DNA of 64,000 nt from NCBI RefSeq assembly GCF_040095835.1, contig NZ_JBBMFT010000006.1:1-64000 (forward strand). Direction: 5' to 3'. Position numbers and translations under genes: made by a program. Positions 58,108-64,000 of this stretch are shown in pieces. How positions within the stretch are numbered: position 1 is the first letter of the stretch; each line of letters begins with the position of its first letter. Below the pieces are notes generated by a model. That model was given only the letters and a program-made list of their open reading frames with translations, did not search any database and was not told where the DNA came from. This DNA is from Flavonifractor hominis (lineage in GTDB: Bacteria > Bacillota > Clostridia > Oscillospirales > Oscillospiraceae).

Positions 58108-59301
58108 TTAAAATTGAGTTTCTACCGCCAGATGGAACTGGAAATCATTTCGCCGGAGAGAAGGAAGAATACGGCTGAGGATACCAGCGCTGTCCGTACT
58201 GGCGTCCAGGAGCAGGCTGGTCTGTCCGCCACGGCTGTTCAGCCGGTTCAGCAGAGCGGAAGCCTGAGTGCTTTGACTGCGTCCATCAGGGCGAGCGTCG
58301 AGATCGGGATTCCAGCATACCCAGCCCGCCTGCTCAAGCTGGCGAAGAGTCCCGCTGGAGGCATCGGGAGCATAAAGAGTGTGGGTGCGCAGATGAGCTG
58401 CCCGTTCCAGCTGTTTCGTGCCTTCTTCCAGGGAAGAAAGCAGTTCATCCGTCTTGTTTCCCGAAACGGTCAAACCTATCATATGTCCCGAACCCAGGAT
58501 TTGCCGGATCTCAGTGGCGTATTGGGAGATATCTTCTGGCTGAAAAAGAAACAGAGCTTGTATTCCGGCGCTGTCCAGTGTACTCAGCAGGGTATCCAGT
58601 CCATCTGCCGGGGTGCACAGGAAAGCGAGCATGAGATCTCCACCGGTCTCCTCCTCCGGTTCCTGACTGGACTGGGTTGGGGGGGTGGAAGCGGAAGGAG
58701 AGGCAGAGGGCGTGGGGGAAGAGGAGCTGCTGGGGTTGAGCTGGGCCAGATAATTGTAATAGCGTGAGCGCATTGCACTGCTGGCGGTGGCTGCATCCAC
58801 AAATTGATTGGTGTTCATTCGCTCCTGACCGTTGGTAATGCGAATGAGAGTGCCATAGATGGTTGGGGTATAGGTATAGCTCAGTTCAAAATAACGGCAT
58901 ACTGCTGCCAGAGGGACAAAAGGACGGCCGTTGCGCAGTACGGCTTTCATATCCAGACTTTCTCCCGTGAGACTGTCCACGCAAGTGCCGTCATTGAGAT
59001 CAAAGACCAGAGTGCCGCTCAGACTGTACAGGCTGAGCTTGTACTCACTGTCTGTCCGGCTCAATCCATAGGATACACCTAGATTGACCAAGGTGACCGA
59101 GCGGTCAAATACCAGATATGGTACATATATAATCCCATTGATCCAGGCAGGCATAGCGTCCACCGGCAGCTCCACCATTTTATCGTTTTCTGCAACCTGG
59201 TAAATTTCAATTTCATCCGCAGAGGCTGTTCCAGCCAAAACGAGTGCCAGCAGCATTGCAGATACGCATAACGCAGCCAGCAGCCGTCTACAGCGTTTCA
59301 T
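58108..59301 (-). CDS. secreted stalk-domain protein with polysaccharide-deacetylase-like C-terminus
   Basis: 397 residues. Signal peptide 1-28. An N-terminal copper-amine-oxidase-like stalk domain (GIIYVPYLVFDRSVTLVNLG, GRPFVPLAAVCRYFELSY) occurs in two segments. A Ser/Pro/Thr-rich linker (about 195-225) joins a C-terminal domain (LMLAFLCTPADGLDTLLSTL, GSGHMIGLTVSGNK) that resembles divergent NodB/polysaccharide-deacetylase folds but lacks the usual Asp-Asp and HxxxH metal motifs, so enzyme activity is doubtful. Promoter at 59332-59360. It precedes the desulfurase by 12 nt, an odd pairing of an exported and a cytoplasmic protein. Confidence 0.72.
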   Translation of the reverse strand: MKRCRRLLAALCVSAMLLALVLAGTASADEIEIYQVAENDKMVELPVDAMPAWINGIIYVPYLVFDRSVTLVNLGVSYGLSRTDSEYKLSLYSLSGTLVFDLNDGTCVDSLTGESLDMKAVLRNGRPFVPLAAVCRYFELSYTYTPTIYGTLIRITNGQERMNTNQFVDAATASSAMRSRYYNYLAQLNPSSSSSPTPSASPSASTPPTQSSQEPEEETGGDLMLAFLCTPADGLDTLLSTLDSAGIQALFLFQPEDISQYATEIRQILGSGHMIGLTVSGNKTDELLSSLEEGTKQLERAAHLRTHTLYAPDASSGTLRQLEQAGWVCWNPDLDARPDGRSQSTQASALLNRLNSRGGQTSLLLDASTDSAGILSRILPSLRRNDFQFHLAVETQF

Positions 59302-59331
59302 ATCTCCATCACCTCCAGGCCATTTTTCTGC

Positions 59332-59360
59332 ATTATAACATGGTTTCCGGCTGGGGTAAA
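59332..59360 (-). promoter_or_regulatory. promoter of the stalk-domain protein and desulfurase genes
   Basis: TTTACC (59360-59355), 17 nt, perfect TATAAT (59337-59332). Confidence 0.7.
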
Positions 59361-59368
59361 GCGTCCGC

Positions 59369-59397
59369 TTGCGTCCGGTGGTCCACCGTGGTATGAT
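59369..59397 (+). promoter_or_regulatory. promoter of the two-component operon
   Basis: TTGCGT (59369-59374), 17 nt, TATGAT (59392-59397). A further weak -10 (TATACT, 59463-59468) lies nearer to the gene. Confidence 0.55.
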
Positions 59398-59495
59398 AAT
59401 ACGGAAACCTGATTTAATCCGCTTTTAAGAAAGAATCAATTCCATTTCCACTGAAAAATGGCTATACTAAAACCGATAAAAAGGGGGTGGCAGCG

Positions 59496-60125
59496 ATGGC
59501 GATTACGCTGGAACAGGTGGAGCGTCTGCGGGAAAGAGCGGACGTCAGCTACGAACAGGCCAAAGCCGTATTGGAACAGACGGGCGGAGATCTGCTGGAT
59601 GCGCTTATTCTTCTGGAACGGCAGGGGAAAATACGAGCGGGGCAGGATCGAGGGGCTTTTTTTACCACACAGCCTGGCGCACCATCAGCCACACCGCCGG
59701 AGGCCGCGGGTACAGAACGGACAGGGCCTTTGGTCAGGACTGGATTCACTTCGGAAGCAGAGGGAGAATCATCCCGCGGCGGAATAAAGAACCGTCTGCT
59801 GGAGTTGCTGGCTGGGGTGGTGGACCTGCTGCGCCACAGTACGGTGAATCAGTTTGAGGTATGGCGTGAAGGAGAGATGATGACCTCATTGCCAGTCTTG
59901 GTGTTAATCCTGTTGCTGTTGGTGGCATTCTGGATTTCACTGCCGTTGCTGGTGGTGGGATTGATGTTTGGATGTAAATACCGCTTTTCCGGACCTGATC
60001 TGGACCGCAGCCGGGTGGGAGAGGTCGTCAATGAGGTCTCCGAGGCCATGCGGGATGCGGCCGGACAAGTCCGGCAAAGCGTGCAGCGGGAGACACAGCG
60101 CTGGAGTAAGCGAAAGGGCAAGTAA
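59496..60125 (+). CDS. UBA-like/DUF4342 membrane protein
   Basis: 209 residues. The N-terminus is a UBA/TS-N-like three-helix domain: ITLEQVERLRERADVSYEQA, then GGDLLDALILLERQGK. A disordered linker follows (about 55-95), then a DUF4342-like segment and one membrane helix pair (SLPVLVLILLLLVAFWISLP, LLVVGLMFGCKYRF), and a charged amphipathic tail (EVSEAMRDAAGQVRQSV). The ATG at 59496 follows AAGGGGGTGG; a GTG three codons upstream overlaps that site. It starts a unit of four genes ending with the histidine kinase; it could be a cell-envelope stress target of that system. Confidence 0.75.
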   Translation: MAITLEQVERLRERADVSYEQAKAVLEQTGGDLLDALILLERQGKIRAGQDRGAFFTTQPGAPSATPPEAAGTERTGPLVRTGFTSEAEGESSRGGIKNRLLELLAGVVDLLRHSTVNQFEVWREGEMMTSLPVLVLILLLLVAFWISLPLLVVGLMFGCKYRFSGPDLDRSRVGEVVNEVSEAMRDAAGQVRQSVQRETQRWSKRKGK

Positions 60126-60137
60126 GGAGCGAGATGG

Positions 60138-60821
60138 ATGGGAGAGCGGATCCTGCTGGTGGAGGATGAAGAAAAGCTGGCTCGTATGGTGGAGCTGGAA
60201 CTGAAGTATGAGGGATATGAGGTGGAGAAAGCCTTTGACGGGCGCACCGGACTGGAACGGGCACTGTCGGGGGAATTCGACCTGATCCTGCTGGACATCA
60301 TGCTGCCAGCCCTGTCGGGGATGGAGGTGCTGCGTCGGCTGCGCCGGGAACAGCAGACCCCGGTCATTATGCTCACTGCGCGGGATACGGTGGTAGATAA
60401 GGTCACCGGCCTGGATATGGGAGCGGATGATTATATTACCAAGCCCTTTGCTATCGAGGAACTGCTGGCACGTATCCGAGCGGCCCTGCGTAAGCGGCCG
60501 GCTCAGGCTGCCGCACCCACCAATCGTCTGTGTGCCGGACCGCTGGTTATGGATACCGACCGGCATGAGGTGGAAGTGGATGGCCAAGGGGTGGAACTGA
60601 CCCGCCGGGAGTTTGATCTGCTGCGGTACCTGCTGGAAAACAAGGAGAAGGTCATCTCCAGGGAATCTCTGCTGGACCATGTGTGGGGATTTGATTTTGT
60701 GGGAGAGACCAATGCGGTGGATGTGTACATCCGGTTTCTCCGCGCCAAGATCGACGAGCGGTTTGGCATCAAGCTGATCCACACGGTCCGGGGCGTGGGT
60801 TATGTGATCCGGGAAGAGTAG
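60138..60821 (+). CDS. OmpR/PhoB-family response regulator
   Basis: 227 residues. Receiver domain with acidic pair EDEEKL, phosphoacceptor Asp in LILLDIMLP (about residue 52), conserved Thr in MLTARDT and Lys in YITKPF. The C-terminal winged helix reads LTRREFDLLRYLLENKEKVI, then VDVYIRFLRAKID and TVRGVGYVI. The gene begins 12 nt after the upstream membrane protein gene and belongs with the histidine kinase two genes on. The flavodoxin-like gene lies between them, an unusual insertion in a two-component operon. Confidence 0.93.
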   Translation: MGERILLVEDEEKLARMVELELKYEGYEVEKAFDGRTGLERALSGEFDLILLDIMLPALSGMEVLRRLRREQQTPVIMLTARDTVVDKVTGLDMGADDYITKPFAIEELLARIRAALRKRPAQAAAPTNRLCAGPLVMDTDRHEVEVDGQGVELTRREFDLLRYLLENKEKVISRESLLDHVWGFDFVGETNAVDVYIRFLRAKIDERFGIKLIHTVRGVGYVIREE

Positions 60822-60861
60822 AGTCCCGGAGATAGGATGCAATGAAAAACAGGAGGCTATC

Positions 60862-61359
60862 ATGAAGGTATCTGCAATCGTTTATACCAGCAACACGGGC
60901 TTTACCGCCTGGTACGCGGAACAGCTGGGGCAGCGCACCGGTCTGCCGGTCTATCCCCTGAAGCAGGCTGTGAGTCAGCTGGGTGCGGGCAGCCGGGTCA
61001 TCTACCTGGGCTGGCTGTGCGCTGAAAAGATCCAGGGGCTGCCCAAAGCCCTGGGGCGCTTTAATGTGGCGGCGGTGTGCGCGGTGGGTATGTCCCGTAC
61101 CGACATTGCCAATGTGGAGCAGATCGCACAGCAAAACAAACTCAAGGACAAACCGGTGTTCTATCTGCGGGGCGGATTCAACCGCAAGAAGCTGGACCTG
61201 GTCCATCGCTTGATGATCCGTATTGCCTCCCAAGGGATCAAGCGCTCTCCGGCGGGTACCCCGGCGGCCGAGTTGATGCAGGCATTCCGTAAGGGCAGCG
61301 ACTGGACCAACGCGGAGAGCCTGACGCCGGTGCAGCAGTGGCTGGAGCAGGACGGATAA
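60862..61359 (+). CDS. flavodoxin-like protein
   Basis: 165 residues with a flavodoxin-like fold: a phosphate loop of the SNTGFT type near the N-terminus (VYTSNTGFTAWYAEQL), then VIYLGWLCAEKIQGLP and AVGMSRTDIANVEQIA. Related to flavodoxins and to HemG-like proteins, but no function is known. The ATG at 60862 has AGGAGG upstream. It sits 40 nt after the response regulator and 39 nt before the kinase, so is likely co-transcribed with the signalling genes and could link redox state to them. Confidence 0.78.
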   Translation: MKVSAIVYTSNTGFTAWYAEQLGQRTGLPVYPLKQAVSQLGAGSRVIYLGWLCAEKIQGLPKALGRFNVAAVCAVGMSRTDIANVEQIAQQNKLKDKPVFYLRGGFNRKKLDLVHRLMIRIASQGIKRSPAGTPAAELMQAFRKGSDWTNAESLTPVQQWLEQDG

Positions 61360-61398
61360 CGCACCGCAGATCCGCATCCGTACAAGGAGGGAGCTGAC

Positions 61399-62895
61399 AT
61401 GGCCCGCAGTACAAACAAGAAAAACCCCAGCCGTATTCAGTCCTCCATCGTGGCCCGGCTCAACACCCGGCTGTTTTTTCGCCTGTTGGGGATCTATTTC
61501 ACCATGGATGTGCTGCTCATCCTGCTGTTCTGCGGTGGATTGTTTATCTGGTCGGAACAGCAGGCGGCCCAGATCAGCCAGTTGGTAGAGGAGCGGGGAG
61601 TACCCAGCGCCGAGGCCACGGAGTGGATGCAGGCCGGCGATTACATTGTCTCTGCTGGAGAAGAGGTGCCTCAGGGCATTCATTTGCCCAACTGGCTGCC
61701 TTCTCCTGAGGCTACCCAGGATGGGGAGCGCTATTTTGAGCCAGGTACGGTGGAACTGTTTTCCCTGCTCAGCTTCAGCAGCGGAGGGGCCACGACCTAT
61801 TCCCTGTGCATGGAACATGGCGGTACTCCGTATGTGATTCAGCTGGATCTGTCCCAACCTGCGGCTATTTTCGTTTTTGCAGCCCGGGTGCTGGTGTTGT
61901 GTCAGCTGGCCAGCTTGGTGACCAACCTGTTTAAAAATGCCGGGTCGATTAAAAAAGTGCTTCGGCCCATTCAGGAGCTGGCTGCCACGGCCTCCCGACT
62001 TAACCAGGTGGACCGGATGTCACCTGAGGAGCTGCGGACTTTGGCAGGCAAGCTGGATGAGATCAATGCTACGCATCTGGATCAGCGCATCTCGGTGACC
62101 GGTACGCAGAAAGAACTCAAGACCCTGGCGCAGGCAATCAATGCCATGCTGGATCGTATCAACGAGGCCTATCGCTCCCAGATGCGCTTTGTCTCCGATG
62201 CCAGTCATGAGCTGCGCACCCCCATTGCGGTCATTCAGGGGTATGCCAACCTGCTTAACCGCTGGGGAAAGGACGATCCCGCCACCCGGCAGGAGGCGAT
62301 TGACGCCATTCGCCAGGAGGCTGACTCCATGAAAGAACTGGTGGAACAGCTGCTGTTCCTGGCCCGGGGCGATAATGATTCCATGCACATTGAAATGGAG
62401 GCATTTGATCTGACGGAGGTCGCCGCAGAGGTGCTCAAAGAGACCGAAATGATCGATCAGAGCCACTCCTTTTCTGCATGCTGGGAGGAGCCGGTGCCGG
62501 TATGGGCTGATATGGGCTTGGCCAAGCAGGCTTTGCGCATTTTGGTAGATAATTCTATTAAATATACTCCCGTCGGCGGACATATCACCCTGTCGGCAAG
62601 AGTGAGAGACGGTATGGCCCGAGTCTCCGTGCAGGATGAGGGACAGGGAATCGACGCCGACAGCTTGCCCCATATTTTCGACCGTTTTTACCGTACCGAT
62701 GAATCCCGCGCCCGACAGACCGGTGGCACGGGGCTTGGACTGGCCATTGCCAAATGGATCGTGGACCGTCACGGTGGCTGGTTTGAGGTGCGCTCCTGGC
62801 CGGGGATAGGTACCCGAATGACCATGGTGTTTCCGCTGGCCGCCATGTCTGCTTCTGTCGGCGAGATGGAGCCGGACGGACAGCAGTCGGCCTGA
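61399..62895 (+). CDS. sensor histidine kinase
   Basis: 498 residues. Two membrane helices (about 28-50 and 150-172) flank an extracytoplasmic domain of about 100 residues. A HAMP-like linker follows (IRPIQELAATASRLNQVDRM), then the phospho-His H-box in SDASHELRTPIAVIQGYANL and an ATPase with N-box VDNSIKYTP, G1 QDEGQGID, F-box FDRFYRTDESRARQTGG, and G2 GTGLGLAIAKW. The ATG at 61399 follows AAGGAGGG at 7 nt. It is the partner of the response regulator two genes upstream. The signal is unknown. Confidence 0.93.
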   Translation: MARSTNKKNPSRIQSSIVARLNTRLFFRLLGIYFTMDVLLILLFCGGLFIWSEQQAAQISQLVEERGVPSAEATEWMQAGDYIVSAGEEVPQGIHLPNWLPSPEATQDGERYFEPGTVELFSLLSFSSGGATTYSLCMEHGGTPYVIQLDLSQPAAIFVFAARVLVLCQLASLVTNLFKNAGSIKKVLRPIQELAATASRLNQVDRMSPEELRTLAGKLDEINATHLDQRISVTGTQKELKTLAQAINAMLDRINEAYRSQMRFVSDASHELRTPIAVIQGYANLLNRWGKDDPATRQEAIDAIRQEADSMKELVEQLLFLARGDNDSMHIEMEAFDLTEVAAEVLKETEMIDQSHSFSACWEEPVPVWADMGLAKQALRILVDNSIKYTPVGGHITLSARVRDGMARVSVQDEGQGIDADSLPHIFDRFYRTDESRARQTGGTGLGLAIAKWIVDRHGGWFEVRSWPGIGTRMTMVFPLAAMSASVGEMEPDGQQSA

Positions 62896-62904
62896 GATAT
62901 ACAG

Positions 62905-62936
62905 GACCGCCGCACAGAATGCGGCGGTCTTTTTTA
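62905..62936 (+). terminator. terminator of the two-component operon
   Basis: GACCGCCGCA/TGCGGCGGTC stem with 5-nt loop, then TTTTTT. Confidence 0.9.
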
Positions 62937-63015
62937 TCACAGGGCGGAACTTTTTTGGCAAGCATGTCGTCCAAGGATACGCAAACCACAAAACATCCGA
63001 AAAGGAGCATGACTG

Positions 63016-63741
63016 ATGAAAAAACGTATATTCGCCCTGACCCTGGCCGGGGCGCTTGTCTTTGGCCTGCTGGCCGGCTGCGGCAAGACAGAGCCCGCGC
63101 CTGAGACCACGCCTCCTGCTGTAGAGAGCCCGGCGGAAAGCCCGGAGCTTCCCGAGGATTCCGCCCTGCCCCAAGAGAGTCCGGAAGCCATCCCTGAAAC
63201 TACCCAGCCCGTGGAAGAAGAGACTCCGGAGAGCACGGCGTCGACTGCGCCCTCTGCTAAACCCAGTACCGCACCTACCACCCAGCCTACGGCCAAGCCT
63301 ACTCAGGCTCCCGCTAAGCCCACCCAGACCCCCGCAGCTACCCCCACCCCCGCGCCGGAGAGCGATCCGGTCCAGGAGACATGGGATGAGATCGCTCAGC
63401 TGGATCTCCCCTCCCTGACCGATCTGGATGACAGCACTCTGAACGCTTTGTATGGGATTGATCCGGCCGACCTGGACAGTTACATCTGCAAGATTCCGGT
63501 GATCAGCGTTCAGGCTACCGAATTTTTCATCGCCAAAGTCAAGGATGGAAAAATGGATACGGTGAAGGCCTGTGTGGAGAAGCGTCAGGCGGATCTGGAA
63601 GCTCAGTGGTCTCAGTACCTGCCGGAACAGTTGGAACTGGTGCAGAATTACAAACTGGTTACCAACGGCAATTATATCCTCTTTGTTATCAGTGACCATG
63701 CCGATGAGGCGGTCAACGCATTTAATAGCTATACAAAATAA
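63016..63741 (+). CDS. DUF4358-type lipoprotein
   Basis: 241 residues. The lipobox LLAGC gives a lipid-anchored Cys near residue 22. A long Pro/Thr/Glu/Ala linker (about 25-115, with TTQPTAKPTQAPAKPTQTPA) precedes a globular C-terminal domain (about 118-241): LPSLTDLDDSTLNALYGID, ISVQATEFFIAKVKDG, LFVISDHADEAVNAF. DUF4358 lipoproteins commonly accompany MBOAT acyltransferases, as here, where such a gene begins 85 nt later. They may assist acetylation of an extracellular polymer. AAAGGAG fixes the ATG at 63016. Confidence 0.82.
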   Translation: MKKRIFALTLAGALVFGLLAGCGKTEPAPETTPPAVESPAESPELPEDSALPQESPEAIPETTQPVEEETPESTASTAPSAKPSTAPTTQPTAKPTQAPAKPTQTPAATPTPAPESDPVQETWDEIAQLDLPSLTDLDDSTLNALYGIDPADLDSYICKIPVISVQATEFFIAKVKDGKMDTVKACVEKRQADLEAQWSQYLPEQLELVQNYKLVTNGNYILFVISDHADEAVNAFNSYTK

Positions 63742-63763
63742 CGAATTGCGGGTATAATAGGAG

Positions 63764-63796
63764 CGCCCAGCAGGGCTGCCTGCTGGGCGTTCTTTG
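63764..63796 (+). terminator. hairpin between the lipoprotein and MBOAT genes
   Basis: CGCCCAGCAGG/CCTGCTGGGCG stem with 4-nt loop, followed by only a short TTCTTT. Partial terminator or attenuator; a TATAAT at 63753-63758 just before it may be the -10 of a second promoter. Confidence 0.55.
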
Positions 63797-63826
63797 GCGC
63801 TACAACACAGAAGAGAAGGTGGTCCA

Positions 63827-64000
63827 TTGGTCTTTTCCAGTCTGTATTTTCTGTTTTTATATCTCCCCATTGTATTATTATTATACTATATTACACCATT
63901 GAAATGGCGCAACCTGTTGCTGCTGGTTGCCAACCTGATTTTTTATGCCTGGGGAGAGCCGGTCTATATCCTTATCATGTTCGTATCCATCGCCATCGAT
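63827..64000 (+). CDS. MBOAT-family O-acyltransferase, N-terminal part
   Basis: Runs off the right edge; 58 codons are visible. The start appears to be TTG (63827) after AGAGAAGGTGG. The sequence reads VFSSLYFLFLYLPIVLLLYY, then PLKWRNLLLLVANLIFYAWG, the hallmark N-terminus of AlgI/DltB-like membrane-bound O-acyltransferases: two membrane helices with the conserved FYAWGEP. Such proteins move acetyl groups across the membrane onto exopolysaccharide or teichoic-type polymers. Pairing with the DUF4358 lipoprotein supports that reading. Confidence 0.85.
   Translation, partial: MVFSSLYFLFLYLPIVLLLYYITPLKWRNLLLLVANLIFYAWGEPVYILIMFVSIAID

Overview
The window looks like a chromosomal segment of a strictly anaerobic gut Firmicute of the Oscillospiraceae type (Intestinimonas/Flavonifractor/Lawsonibacter-like). 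The evidence is a complete anaerobic lysine-fermentation operon, selenium metabolism with a selenocysteine-containing SelD, a selenium-dependent molybdenum hydroxylase next to ygeX/ygeY/ygeW, ANTAR control beside glutamine synthetase, and Firmicute-type TTGACA/TATAAT promoters and AGGAGG ribosome binding sites. No phage, transposon or CRISPR array was seen; gene order and base composition look like stable chromosome.

Layout. 1-10 kb: the start of a secreted protein, glnA with an ANTAR regulator, then a three-gene surface operon (SLH protein, family 2 glycoside hydrolase, Ig-like protein). 10-17 kb: an operon with a PatB-type C-S lyase/aminotransferase, a YkvI-like transporter and two tandem enoate-reductase-like flavoproteins, preceded by a MarR gene; a 12-nt motif is shared by both promoters. 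17.6-18.1 kb: a divergent tRNA-Leu / 6S RNA pair with overlapping -35 boxes. 18-20 kb: pyridoxal kinase and a membrane-anchored XRE regulator. 20-29 kb: kce-kdd-kamA-kamD-kamE behind a lysine riboswitch, then kamB-kamC, proposed reactivation factors of the B12/PLP enzyme KamDE. Pyridoxal kinase lies close to three PLP enzymes.

29-34 kb: a P-loop ATPase, a LysR regulator and, divergent from it, selD (in-frame UGA), the YedE selenium transporter, YedF and a DUF3343 Se/S carrier, then uridine kinase. 34-40 kb: two BlaI/M56 (BlaR1-like) signalling pairs, each behind a palindromic operator. 40-46.6 kb: DUF1846 protein, CTP synthase, PepV dipeptidase with its PAS/HTH regulator, and NiaR. 46.7-56.3 kb: an NhaC-type antiporter, the selenium-dependent xanthine dehydrogenase and, divergent, ygeX-ygeY-ygeW-carbamate kinase, a set associated in gut bacteria with anaerobic purine/urate breakdown. 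56.3-64 kb: XRE regulator, TIGR01977-type cysteine desulfurase, a secreted stalk-domain protein, a two-component system with a flavodoxin-like gene, a DUF4358 lipoprotein and the start of an MBOAT acyltransferase.

The central theme is amino-acid and purine fermentation linked to selenium. Lysine is sensed by a riboswitch and split towards acetoacetate and 3-aminobutyryl-CoA. Selenium supplied by YedE, YedF, DUF3343, SelD and possibly the desulfurase serves Sec synthesis and the labile-selenium hydroxylase. The strongest findings are the riboswitch before a catabolic operon, the Sec codon that hides the true selD start, the unannotated 6S RNA, and the MarR-controlled enoate-reductase operon of unknown substrate.
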